Shown here: positions 1 to 4,826 of the stretch, one piece after another
Layout of the letters: every line of letters begins with the position of its first letter
How positions within the stretch are numbered: the first letter of the stretch is position 1
Assembly: GCA_964444625.1 (NCBI GenBank)
Contig: CAYUHZ010000048.1
Span: forward strand, 1-6,753
Length of the DNA: 6,753 nt
DNA from: CAYUHZ01 sp964444625
GTDB taxonomy: Bacteria; Patescibacteriota; Patescibacteriia; Patescibacteriales; GWC2-42-12
Direction of reading: 5' to 3'
The notes under the pieces: model-generated
Database searches by the model: none
What the model was told of the DNA's origin: nothing
The model's input: only the letters and a program-made list of their open reading frames with translations
Made by a program: the position numbers and the translations under genes

Positions 1-12
1 TATTAGGTGGAT
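1..12 (+). repeat. IS3 right terminal inverted repeat, truncated by the window start
   Basis: TATTAGGTGGAT at the window start matches the inner part of the orfA-side repeat (1157-1168 inverted) at 11 of 12 positions. By symmetry the outer tip lies about 10 bases before the window. Confidence 0.5.
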
Positions 13-33
13 GTTTTGTTAGTTATTTAAAAC

Positions 34-795
34 TTATTTGGCAAAATATATTTGGGCGGGCGTTCGGCAGTCCAGAGATTGATGCTTTCTTTTCTCGTTG
101 TAGAATCGGAAGTGCTCACATAGTCCCCGGTTCGCTTCGCTGGAATCCCGATATTCATTCAAATAGACATTTTCGTATTTAACCGACCGCCATAAGCGTT
201 CTGTAAAAATATTATCCATGCACCGTCCTCGTCCGCCCATGCTGATCCTGATCGTTTCTTTGTCATCCAATATGCCGGTATATTTCGGGCTGGTAAAATG
301 GCGGCCTTGATCAGAGTTATGAATGTCTGGCGTATCTACTTCGAGCGCCCTTCTCGGATTGTTTATGCAGAATTCTATCTCCAAGGTTTCCGACAGTTCC
401 CAACTGATGACGTATCGGCTATACCAATCTATGATAGCGACCAGATAAGCGAAACCTTTTAATAATCTGATATAGGTGATATCAGTGCCCCAGACTTGAT
501 TGGGGCGTATGATGGGCAGTCCGGACAAGAGATACGGGAACTTTCTCGCATCATTGTCCGGGTCGCTCAAATGCCGTTTTTTCTTTGGATAAATGGCTGT
601 CAGCCCCATATTTTTCATCAGACTGATTGTCCTTTTTCTGCCGATATTTATATCATAATCGCGCAAGTCTTCCCTGATTTTTCTGTGGCCGTAGAACGTA
701 TATTTGGTGAATATTTCATCGATGGCGTTCATAATAGCGATGCCTTCCTGGTCAACAATCGGCTGGTAGTACGCGCTGGAGCGGGAAATGTCCAA
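34..795 (-). CDS. IS3-family transposase OrfB, DDE catalytic domain
   Basis: This is the catalytic half of an IS3-type transposase (rve integrase fold), which cuts and joins the element ends. The N-terminal part carries the HTH_21-like segment with the YxFYGHRKI motif (residues 32-40). The catalytic triad is complete: Asp105 in TDITYI, Asp162 in NSDQG and Glu199 in FTERLW, with 36 residues between the last two, close to the family's usual 35. The C-terminus has the usual YNEKRKHQSL and TPAQIY motifs. The apparent start is a TTG inside a conserved stretch. Homology continues upstream in the same frame (QADLL, 796-807) to the frameshift at 808, so the TTG is probably not a natural start and the domain belongs to a longer OrfAB protein. 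Without frame restoration it would be made only by internal initiation or not at all. Confidence 0.88.
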   Translation of the reverse strand: MDISRSSAYYQPIVDQEGIAIMNAIDEIFTKYTFYGHRKIREDLRDYDINIGRKRTISLMKNMGLTAIYPKKKRHLSDPDNDARKFPYLLSGLPIIRPNQVWGTDITYIRLLKGFAYLVAIIDWYSRYVISWELSETLEIEFCINNPRRALEVDTPDIHNSDQGRHFTSPKYTGILDDKETIRISMGGRGRCMDNIFTERLWRSVKYENVYLNEYRDSSEANRGLCEHFRFYNEKRKHQSLDCRTPAQIYFAK

Positions 796-1138
796 TAGAT
801 CGGCCTGGCCGCAAGACGGAAATATTATCAGTGTGCGCTTTATTCACCAAAGCCAATTTCTCGCGGTAGCTCAAGCTTGAATTTTTTTTCAGCCACGAGA
901 TTTCAACTTCCCGCCGGCCGATGGTTTTGTACAGTTCGTCAATGATCCTTTCCTGCGAATAATTTTCTTTTTTACGCTTGTCAGCGAACAAAATTTCTAA
1001 TTCTTCTTCGGCTAATTTTTTCCATTTGCCGATCTGGTTAGGATGGACATGATAATCGCTGGACAGCTTGGAAATCTTTTCGCCCTTAAGAGCGGCTAAA
1101 GCGATGAACGCTTTCTGTTTTGGTGATAGTCTTTTCAT
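752..1138 (-). CDS. IS3-family transposase OrfA, helix-turn-helix, frameshifted tail
   Basis: This is the DNA-binding half of the IS3 transposase. Residues 1-50 form the HTH that recognises the element ends (KQKAFIALAALKGEKISKLS, then HPNQIGKWKK). A charged helix that probably mediates multimerisation follows, up to the WLKK motif. The frame keeps family-like sequence (SLSYREKLALV to SVLR) up to codon 809-811, then diverges into unrelated residues until its stop at 752. Skipping the single base at 808 restores the expected QADLLDISRSS in the orfB frame. The real homologous part therefore ends near 809. The start is the ATG at 1138, with no clear Shine-Dalgarno. Confidence 0.82.
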   Translation of the reverse strand: MKRLSPKQKAFIALAALKGEKISKLSSDYHVHPNQIGKWKKLAEEELEILFADKRKKENYSQERIIDELYKTIGRREVEISWLKKNSSLSYREKLALVNKAHTDNISVLRPGRSIGHFPLQRVLPADC

Positions 1139-1146
1139 ATGCTTTC

Positions 1147-1155
1147 ATTCTACCA
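1147..1155 (-). promoter_or_regulatory. possible extended -10 promoter of the IS3 orfA
   Basis: On the minus strand the bases TGGTAGAAT form an extended -10 (TG-N-TAGAAT) about 8 bases before the orfA ATG. Transcription from it would begin almost at the start codon, giving a nearly leaderless message. The TGGACA at the IS tip resembles a -35 box but sits 20 bases away, which is too far for a good pairing. Weak evidence. Confidence 0.3.
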
Positions 1156-1156
1156 T

Positions 1157-1178
1157 ATCCACCAAATATAGTTGTCCA
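1157..1178 (-). repeat. IS3 left terminal inverted repeat (orfA side)
   Basis: Read inward on the minus strand, the tip begins TGGACAACTA and continues TATTTGGTGGAT. The last 12 bases match window positions 1-12 in inverted orientation with one mismatch. The outer boundary at 1178 is inferred from the IS3 rule of TG...CA ends. Confidence 0.6.
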
Positions 1179-1185
1179 GTAGATA

Positions 1186-1208
1186 GGTACATTATAGAGA
1201 TTAGGCTG
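1186..1208 (+). repeat. terminal inverted repeat, transposase 3' side
   Basis: It aligns with the reverse complement of 2356-2378 at 15 of 23 positions, including an uninterrupted GAGATTAGG (1197-1205). The repeat ends one base before the transposase stop codon at 1209-1211, so there is no spare sequence at this end. Confidence 0.6.
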
Positions 1209-2339
1209 TTATTTGGGAAAATTTTCGTAAAGATACTTGAGCCAGTTATGGATCTTTGGCAATTTACAGCCAGCTAACTCTAGGGGTGTTTTGTTCTTTC
1301 TGGCCTTGAATTGTGATTCCCTCAAGACATGAAAGCGCCAATCAGTCAGAATTAGTTTAAGCCATTTGTTGATATTGATCGGTTTTTTGAAGCCTTTCAT
1401 CAACTTGGTCCGTCGCTTGACGATATAATTAAACCCTTCCAGCACATTGTTGCAAGGACTCATTTCTGGATGATCGAAGCGGGCTAGCAACAGATCAAAG
1501 TTACGCTTCAGCACACCAAGCAATTCTTTCAGCTTCTTGTGTCCTTGATGTTCTTGAACGTACCTTTGCAATTTAGCTAAATTCGCTAATGCCTCGTCTT
1601 TGGTGGGGGTAAAGGGCACTTGCTCAACCAGTCTTTTGATTTCTCGGTCGGCTTCATTCTTGATCCTGACAAACGGGATTAATTGTCCGGCTCGGGAGTA
1701 TTTGTGAAATATGCACAACTGGACTGGTATTTCCGGATTGACCTCGAGTAACAGCAAGTCATAGGTAGCCCGATTTTCTTCCTTAAATATCCTCCAGTTG
1801 GCAATATCCAACGTCTTGACGTCAAACAAAATCAACAGGACGATATCCTTGCCACGGTATTTGAGCCAGGTGCCATCGAGAGCATAGTAGCCGGAACGAA
1901 CCGGTTTGAGCCAGGCACTAATGGCGAATTGACCGGGCACTTCGTCGGCATAACTTTCGATATGCTCAATCAGAGTATCTTTGGCAAAGACATCGATTTC
2001 GAACCAGCTGCGGAAAATATCCGAGACGTTGTTCAGTGAGAGTGAATACAGGTACATGCAGATCGCTTGTGCAATCACTTCACGTTCGAACATACCGAAG
2101 AGATCGGCCAGGTGCCAGATATAACCGCAGCCGGAACAGCGATAGCGCTGAAAATTCCGCTTGCGCCAACCGAGTTTAGTAAAAATTGTAAGGGACTTAA
2201 AACCAAATTTAATAACCGCTGGTAACTGACACTTGGGACAGAAATTTTTTTGAGCATGGCCGTAAATTAGTTTATTTATGAGTGATTGATTTTTCCAAAT
2301 CGAATTATAATGCCTTAATTTTAATCTACGGTTAGCCAA
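1209..2339 (-). CDS. IS256-type (MULE-like) transposase, zinc-binding variant, probably internally deleted
   Basis: The 376-residue protein has an N-terminal zinc ribbon (Cys34/Cys37 and Cys68/Cys71) and then an RNase-H-like DDE domain. Asp155 in ALDGTW is the first catalytic residue. CIFH (Cys209, His212) is the C-x2-H signature that follows the second Asp, and Glu301 in NNVLEGFN is the third. The expected (S/T)DG segment before PEIPVQLCIFH is absent: the chain runs from YDLLLLEV straight into NPEIPVQ, as if about 25 residues were deleted in frame. Only Asp194 lies nearby, without the DG context. The start is a TTG at 2337-2339, with an in-frame stop just upstream and GGTGG about 10 bases before it; no better ATG exists. 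The element family is clear, but this copy is probably inactive. Confidence 0.85.
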   Translation of the reverse strand: MANRRLKLRHYNSIWKNQSLINKLIYGHAQKNFCPKCQLPAVIKFGFKSLTIFTKLGWRKRNFQRYRCSGCGYIWHLADLFGMFEREVIAQAICMYLYSLSLNNVSDIFRSWFEIDVFAKDTLIEHIESYADEVPGQFAISAWLKPVRSGYYALDGTWLKYRGKDIVLLILFDVKTLDIANWRIFKEENRATYDLLLLEVNPEIPVQLCIFHKYSRAGQLIPFVRIKNEADREIKRLVEQVPFTPTKDEALANLAKLQRYVQEHQGHKKLKELLGVLKRNFDLLLARFDHPEMSPCNNVLEGFNYIVKRRTKLMKGFKKPININKWLKLILTDWRFHVLRESQFKARKNKTPLELAGCKLPKIHNWLKYLYENFPK

Positions 2340-2355
2340 GAATCAATATTTCCAC

Positions 2356-2378
2356 CAACCTAATCTCCTACCAGTGCC
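2356..2378 (-). repeat. terminal inverted repeat, transposase 5' side
   Basis: On the minus strand the outer tip begins GGCACT and the core reads GAGATTAGGTTG, matching the opposite end with the same spacing. The transposase start lies 16 bases inside it. Confidence 0.6.
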
Positions 2379-2382
2379 GTTA

Positions 2383-2409
2383 TTGTTTCTATATTATTTT
2401 TGGTATGAT
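2383..2409 (+). promoter_or_regulatory. extended -10 promoter of the radical SAM operon
   Basis: TGGTATGAT (2401-2409) is a strong extended -10 box, TG-N-TATGAT. A TTGTTT at 2383-2388 is a fair -35 with a short 15-base spacer, which an extended -10 tolerates. Transcription would start near 2416, after the TTG at 2413. The longest reading frame of the first operon gene is therefore not its real extent, and the ATG at 2491 is the likely start. The predicted leader is about 75 bases. The whole promoter lies outside the neighbouring IS, beginning 5 bases past its tip. Confidence 0.55.
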
Positions 2410-2428
2410 TAATTGTTAAACCAAAGAT

Positions 2429-2494
2429 ATGAATTATTCATTCAAGGAGATGTTGTTAATAATGATTGTTTCCTTGCCATTTTTATTCCCATGA
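2429..2494 (+). CDS. possible short leader ORF overlapping the radical SAM start (ATGA)
   Basis: A small frame opens at ATG 2429 (21 codons). It has internal ATGs at 2450 and 2462 and ends at a TGA that shares the ATGA tetranucleotide at 2491-2494 with the radical SAM start. A strong Shine-Dalgarno, AAGGAGA (2444-2450), precedes ATG 2462 by 12 bases, which would give the peptide MIVSLPFLFP. That Shine-Dalgarno is about 40 bases before ATG 2491, too far to serve it directly, and the radical SAM frame has no start codon near it. The simplest reading is a leader peptide that hands ribosomes to the next gene by stop-start coupling. The peptide is hydrophobic and has no recognisable family. It could also be chance, since short frames are common in AT-rich DNA. 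Confidence 0.35.
   Translation: MNYSFKEMLLIMIVSLPFLFP
2444..2450 (+). promoter_or_regulatory. strong Shine-Dalgarno without a start codon in the main frame
   Basis: AAGGAGA is the best ribosome-binding site seen at any operon start in this window; the other operon starts lack one. The in-frame codons at a normal distance are GTT, GTT and AAT, none of which starts translation. The nearest usable starts, TTG 2453 and ATG 2462, belong to the short leader frame. Either the leader is translated, or a base has been gained or lost between here and 2491. Confidence 0.5.
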
Positions 2495-3426
2495 AAGACC
2501 TTCAGCATGTTCATCTAATCCCGACTTATCGCTGCAACCTCGATTGTTCTTATTGTTATTCCGCTAAATATAGAAACATGTATGGAGAAATGAGCTGGAA
2601 CAGATTTGCAAAAATTCTAGACTCTTTGCTGATTAATAATATTAAGAAGATACAATTCATCGGCGGCGAACCGACTTTGTGGCGTCATATTGATAGAGCG
2701 ATAAAATTATCTAGTGATTCGGGGTTTAATGTGAGCTTGCTTACCAATTGTATAATTAGAGTAAAAAATTTGCCAGGAAACGTTTTGGTTAATGGCAATA
2801 ATTTGTTGCGCGAAAAATCTCATAAGAAAATTATTGAAAATTTGATTTATTATCGTTCAAAAGGAGTTATTATCGGCTTACGTTTCAATTTAGACATAAA
2901 AACAACTGACAAGATGTTGTCTCAATACTTGGAATGGGGGATAAAGTACGCTGATCATATCAACGCCGCGCCTATAATTCCCCATGGTCTTGACAGGAAA
3001 TTGGGGAAGAAAATATATAAATTTTGTAAAATGATTGCCGATAGCAACAAGATGATTAAATTGTCGAGAGCCATTCCGCTATGTTTATTTGCTCCGGCTG
3101 AAACAAGGTTTCTAAAAAAAACCGCGCATATGCATCATAGATGCATGCCTGCCGCAACGGGCATTGCCATAAACCCCGATGGCAGCTTTTTGGCTTGCGT
3201 AAATTTGAGCATATGTTTTCATCCAAAAGATTATGACAAGATAAACATGTTTAAAGCCAAGTGCGCGCCCGTGATAGAAAAAATAAAAACCGTCCCTTCT
3301 TTTGCCCAATGTTCTAACTGCCGGCATTACTTGGTGAAGTGTATCGGCGGTTGCTTGGGGATGAGAAACAATCTTAATGAATTAATCGCTAATTCCTCGC
3401 GGGCTTGCCCCGAGATAATTTATTAA
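2491..3426 (+). CDS. radical SAM protein with C-terminal SPASM domain
   Basis: A predicted cytosolic iron-sulfur enzyme that cleaves S-adenosylmethionine to a 5'-deoxyadenosyl radical. In the 311-residue form from ATG 2491, the CxxxCxxC motif for the SAM-binding [4Fe-4S] cluster is Cys15, Cys19 and Cys22 (CNLDCSYC), followed by GGEPT at 58-62, which contacts SAM. The C-terminal part fits the SPASM pattern: Cys218-x12-Gly-x4-Cys236, then Cys274-x2-Cys277-x6-Cys284-x3-Cys288-x17-Cys306, enough to bind two auxiliary clusters. Characterised SPASM enzymes mostly modify peptides or proteins (sactipeptide and PQQ maturases, anSME), though some act on small molecules. No precursor peptide is evident beyond the doubtful leader frame. 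A longer version from TTG 2413 is possible but begins before the predicted transcription start and has no homologous look. The next gene follows after 4 bases. Confidence 0.88.
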   Translation: MKDLQHVHLIPTYRCNLDCSYCYSAKYRNMYGEMSWNRFAKILDSLLINNIKKIQFIGGEPTLWRHIDRAIKLSSDSGFNVSLLTNCIIRVKNLPGNVLVNGNNLLREKSHKKIIENLIYYRSKGVIIGLRFNLDIKTTDKMLSQYLEWGIKYADHINAAPIIPHGLDRKLGKKIYKFCKMIADSNKMIKLSRAIPLCLFAPAETRFLKKTAHMHHRCMPAATGIAINPDGSFLACVNLSICFHPKDYDKINMFKAKCAPVIEKIKTVPSFAQCSNCRHYLVKCIGGCLGMRNNLNELIANSSRACPEIIY

Positions 3427-3430
3427 AATA

Positions 3431-4819
3431 ATGCGGAACAAAAAAATCGCCTTAATTTATTTTTATCACGCCAGGTTCGATTACACCCCGCTTGACCTCG
3501 GTTATATCGCCGCATATCTGATAAAAAATAAGCATCCAGCGAACAAAATTGAATTATTAGGCATCGAGGCGGATGAATTACATTTTTTCAAGAAAAAAAA
3601 TAATTATCAATCCAAAGTCAGAAAAAGAGTCGACGACATACTTAAAAACAACCCCGATTACGCGTTCTTTTTTTTGGATAATATCATTAAGACCACGCTT
3701 TATTACGAGCTTTTATCGCTGGAGTTTAGCGCTATAATCAAGCCTTTGTCGCCTCATACGAAAATAGGCATTCATAGCTATCACATAAATCAAGAAAAAT
3801 CTGTCAAAATATTGAAAAAACACGATCAAGTTGATTTTATTTTCAGAGGCGAACCGGAAAAAATTTTTTTGAATTTTTTCCGGTTTAAAAAGAAGACAAG
3901 AGTTAAGGGTATTACATTCAGGGAAAACAATGAAATAATAGCGAGCCCCGACGAAAAGATGTTGAATGATTTAAAAGAATTGCCTTCGCCTTATTTAACC
4001 GGATTTTTTAACGATTTTATAAAAAATAAAAGATTTAAATATGTTTTTTTGTCTACCAATAGGGGCTGTCCGTTCGCCTGTCATTATTGTTATCGCGGAA
4101 CAAAATTCCCGAAAATCAGATACTTCCCCATAGCTCGAGTTTTAGACGAGTTAGCCTACTTGTGGGACGTGGGAGTGGTTGATATCGTTGTATTAGACGA
4201 TAATTTCATAGTATCACCGGATAAATTTTTCAGCTTTGTTAGAGCTTATAAGAAAAGATTCCCATACGGCAATACGCCTGATTTGGGAATTATGACCCGA
4301 CCGGAAATTTTTACGGAAAAAATAGTTAAAGCCATGGCTGAAATAAATGTAGACCGGGTCCAAATAGGCCTACAGTCAATAAATCCAAAAGTCCAGTATT
4401 TGATGAACCGTCCTGCCGATTTTAATTTTAAAATTTTCAGCAAAGTCAAGGGCTGGTTGAAAAAATATAATATCAAGCTCAGGCAGATAGATCTGATCTT
4501 TGGATTGCCTGGCGATAATTTCGCGCATTTCAAAAAAGCTCTTGATTTTGCCGTTTCTTTGGGCCCGAAAATGATGCAGATCAAACAACTGCATTTTATC
4601 GAGAATTCGCTATTAGCCAAACAAAAAAATCGATATGGCATAAAAGCTGGAAAACTCAGGTTTTTCAACGTTCCTTACGTTAACTCAAGCAATGGCTTTA
4701 CCGAGGCAGATATGTTAAGATCGGCAGATTATGCCAGTCGGATCGCGAAAAAATATCCAGAGATCAAATTTCGCTTGTTATCAAAGCATAATAAAAACGC
4801 GGATTTGAGCAGATCTTAA
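3431..4819 (+). CDS. B12-binding-type radical SAM protein
   Basis: The 462-residue protein has an N-terminal Rossmann-like domain (about 1-165) of the cobalamin-binding kind, with the opening PLDLGYIAAYL and the FRGEPE motif that usually closes it. The radical SAM domain (about 200-400) follows: CxxxCxxC at Cys213, Cys217 and Cys220 (CPFACHYC), DDNF at 256-259, QIGLQS at 311-316 with MNRP just after, and LIFGLPGD at 355-362. These are the marks of the BchE/class B methylase superfamily, whose members use a radical to methylate, cyclise or rearrange unreactive carbons. The DxHxxG motif that ligates cobalamin in methionine synthase is absent, as in many family members, so B12 use is unproven. 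The C-terminal 60-90 residues match no domain I can name. The gene starts 4 bases after its neighbour with no Shine-Dalgarno and is probably translated by coupling. Confidence 0.85.
   Translation: MRNKKIALIYFYHARFDYTPLDLGYIAAYLIKNKHPANKIELLGIEADELHFFKKKNNYQSKVRKRVDDILKNNPDYAFFFLDNIIKTTLYYELLSLEFSAIIKPLSPHTKIGIHSYHINQEKSVKILKKHDQVDFIFRGEPEKIFLNFFRFKKKTRVKGITFRENNEIIASPDEKMLNDLKELPSPYLTGFFNDFIKNKRFKYVFLSTNRGCPFACHYCYRGTKFPKIRYFPIARVLDELAYLWDVGVVDIVVLDDNFIVSPDKFFSFVRAYKKRFPYGNTPDLGIMTRPEIFTEKIVKAMAEINVDRVQIGLQSINPKVQYLMNRPADFNFKIFSKVKGWLKKYNIKLRQIDLIFGLPGDNFAHFKKALDFAVSLGPKMMQIKQLHFIENSLLAKQKNRYGIKAGKLRFFNVPYVNSSNGFTEADMLRSADYASRIAKKYPEIKFRLLSKHNKNADLSRS
3852..3885 (+). repeat. perfect 14-bp inverted repeat inside the B12 radical SAM gene
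   Basis: AACCGGAAAAAATT (3852-3865) and AATTTTTTCCGGTT (3872-3885) are exact reverse complements around a 6-base loop. The repeat codes for the EPEKIFLNFFRF stretch at the end of the cobalamin-like domain. As RNA it would form a hairpin with only a CCGG core and A-U pairs otherwise. No U-tract follows, so it is not a normal terminator. Confidence 0.7.
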
Positions 4820-4826
4820 TACCATA

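Larger units (their letters stand above)
1..1178 (-). mobile_element. IS3-family insertion sequence, right end cut by window start
   Basis: The element holds the classic IS3 pair, orfA (helix-turn-helix) followed by orfB (DDE integrase), on the minus strand. Its outer end at the orfA side is placed at about 1178, because the minus strand there begins TGGACA and IS3 ends begin with TG. Reading inward from that end gives TATTTGGTGGAT (1168-1157). Positions 1-12 of the window read TATTAGGTGGAT, matching 11 of 12 bases in inverted orientation. The opposite tip should therefore lie about 10 bases before the window. The transposase is frameshifted at about 808, so the copy may be dead unless that base is an assembly error. 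Target duplications cannot be judged because one end is missing. Confidence 0.8.
1186..2378 (-). mobile_element. IS256-type insertion sequence with zinc-ribbon transposase
   Basis: The element is about 1.19 kb, encloses a single transposase gene and is bounded by imperfect inverted repeats at 1186-1208 and 2356-2378. The ends agree at GG-AC in the outer five bases and at GAGATTAGG in the core, with identical spacing between these blocks. This supports the boundaries. No 8-9 bp target duplication is visible: the left flank reads GTAGATA and the right flank GTTATTG. The IS3 element ends only 7 bases to the left, so a later insertion or deletion may have removed the duplicate. The right tip stops just before the promoter of the radical SAM operon. 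Confidence 0.72.

Noticed and set aside
496..798. Plus-strand open frame opposite the IS3 orfB
   Set aside because: It is antisense to a well-supported DDE transposase and its translation shows no domain-like pattern.
1177..2387. Target-site duplication around the IS256-type element
   Set aside because: The 7-9 bases on either side of the inferred tips do not match beyond a shared GT.
2413..2490. N-terminal extension of the SPASM protein from TTG 2413
   Set aside because: It begins upstream of the transcription start expected from the -10 box at 2404-2409, uses a rare start codon and adds 26 residues before the typical beginning of the radical SAM domain.
2379..2490. Cobalamin or SAM riboswitch in the operon leader
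   Set aside because: The leader is only about 75 bases from the predicted start and shows no B12-box or SAM-riboswitch-like stems.
3130..3146. Inverted repeat ATGCATC-ATA-GATGCAT
   Set aside because: The stem is only 7 bp with a 3-base loop, and it is explained by the HMHHRCM coding sequence of the SPASM region.
4246..4668. Minus-strand open frames within the B12-type radical SAM gene
   Set aside because: They are shadows of conserved coding sequence (QIGLQS, LIFGLPGD) and have no plausible start signals.
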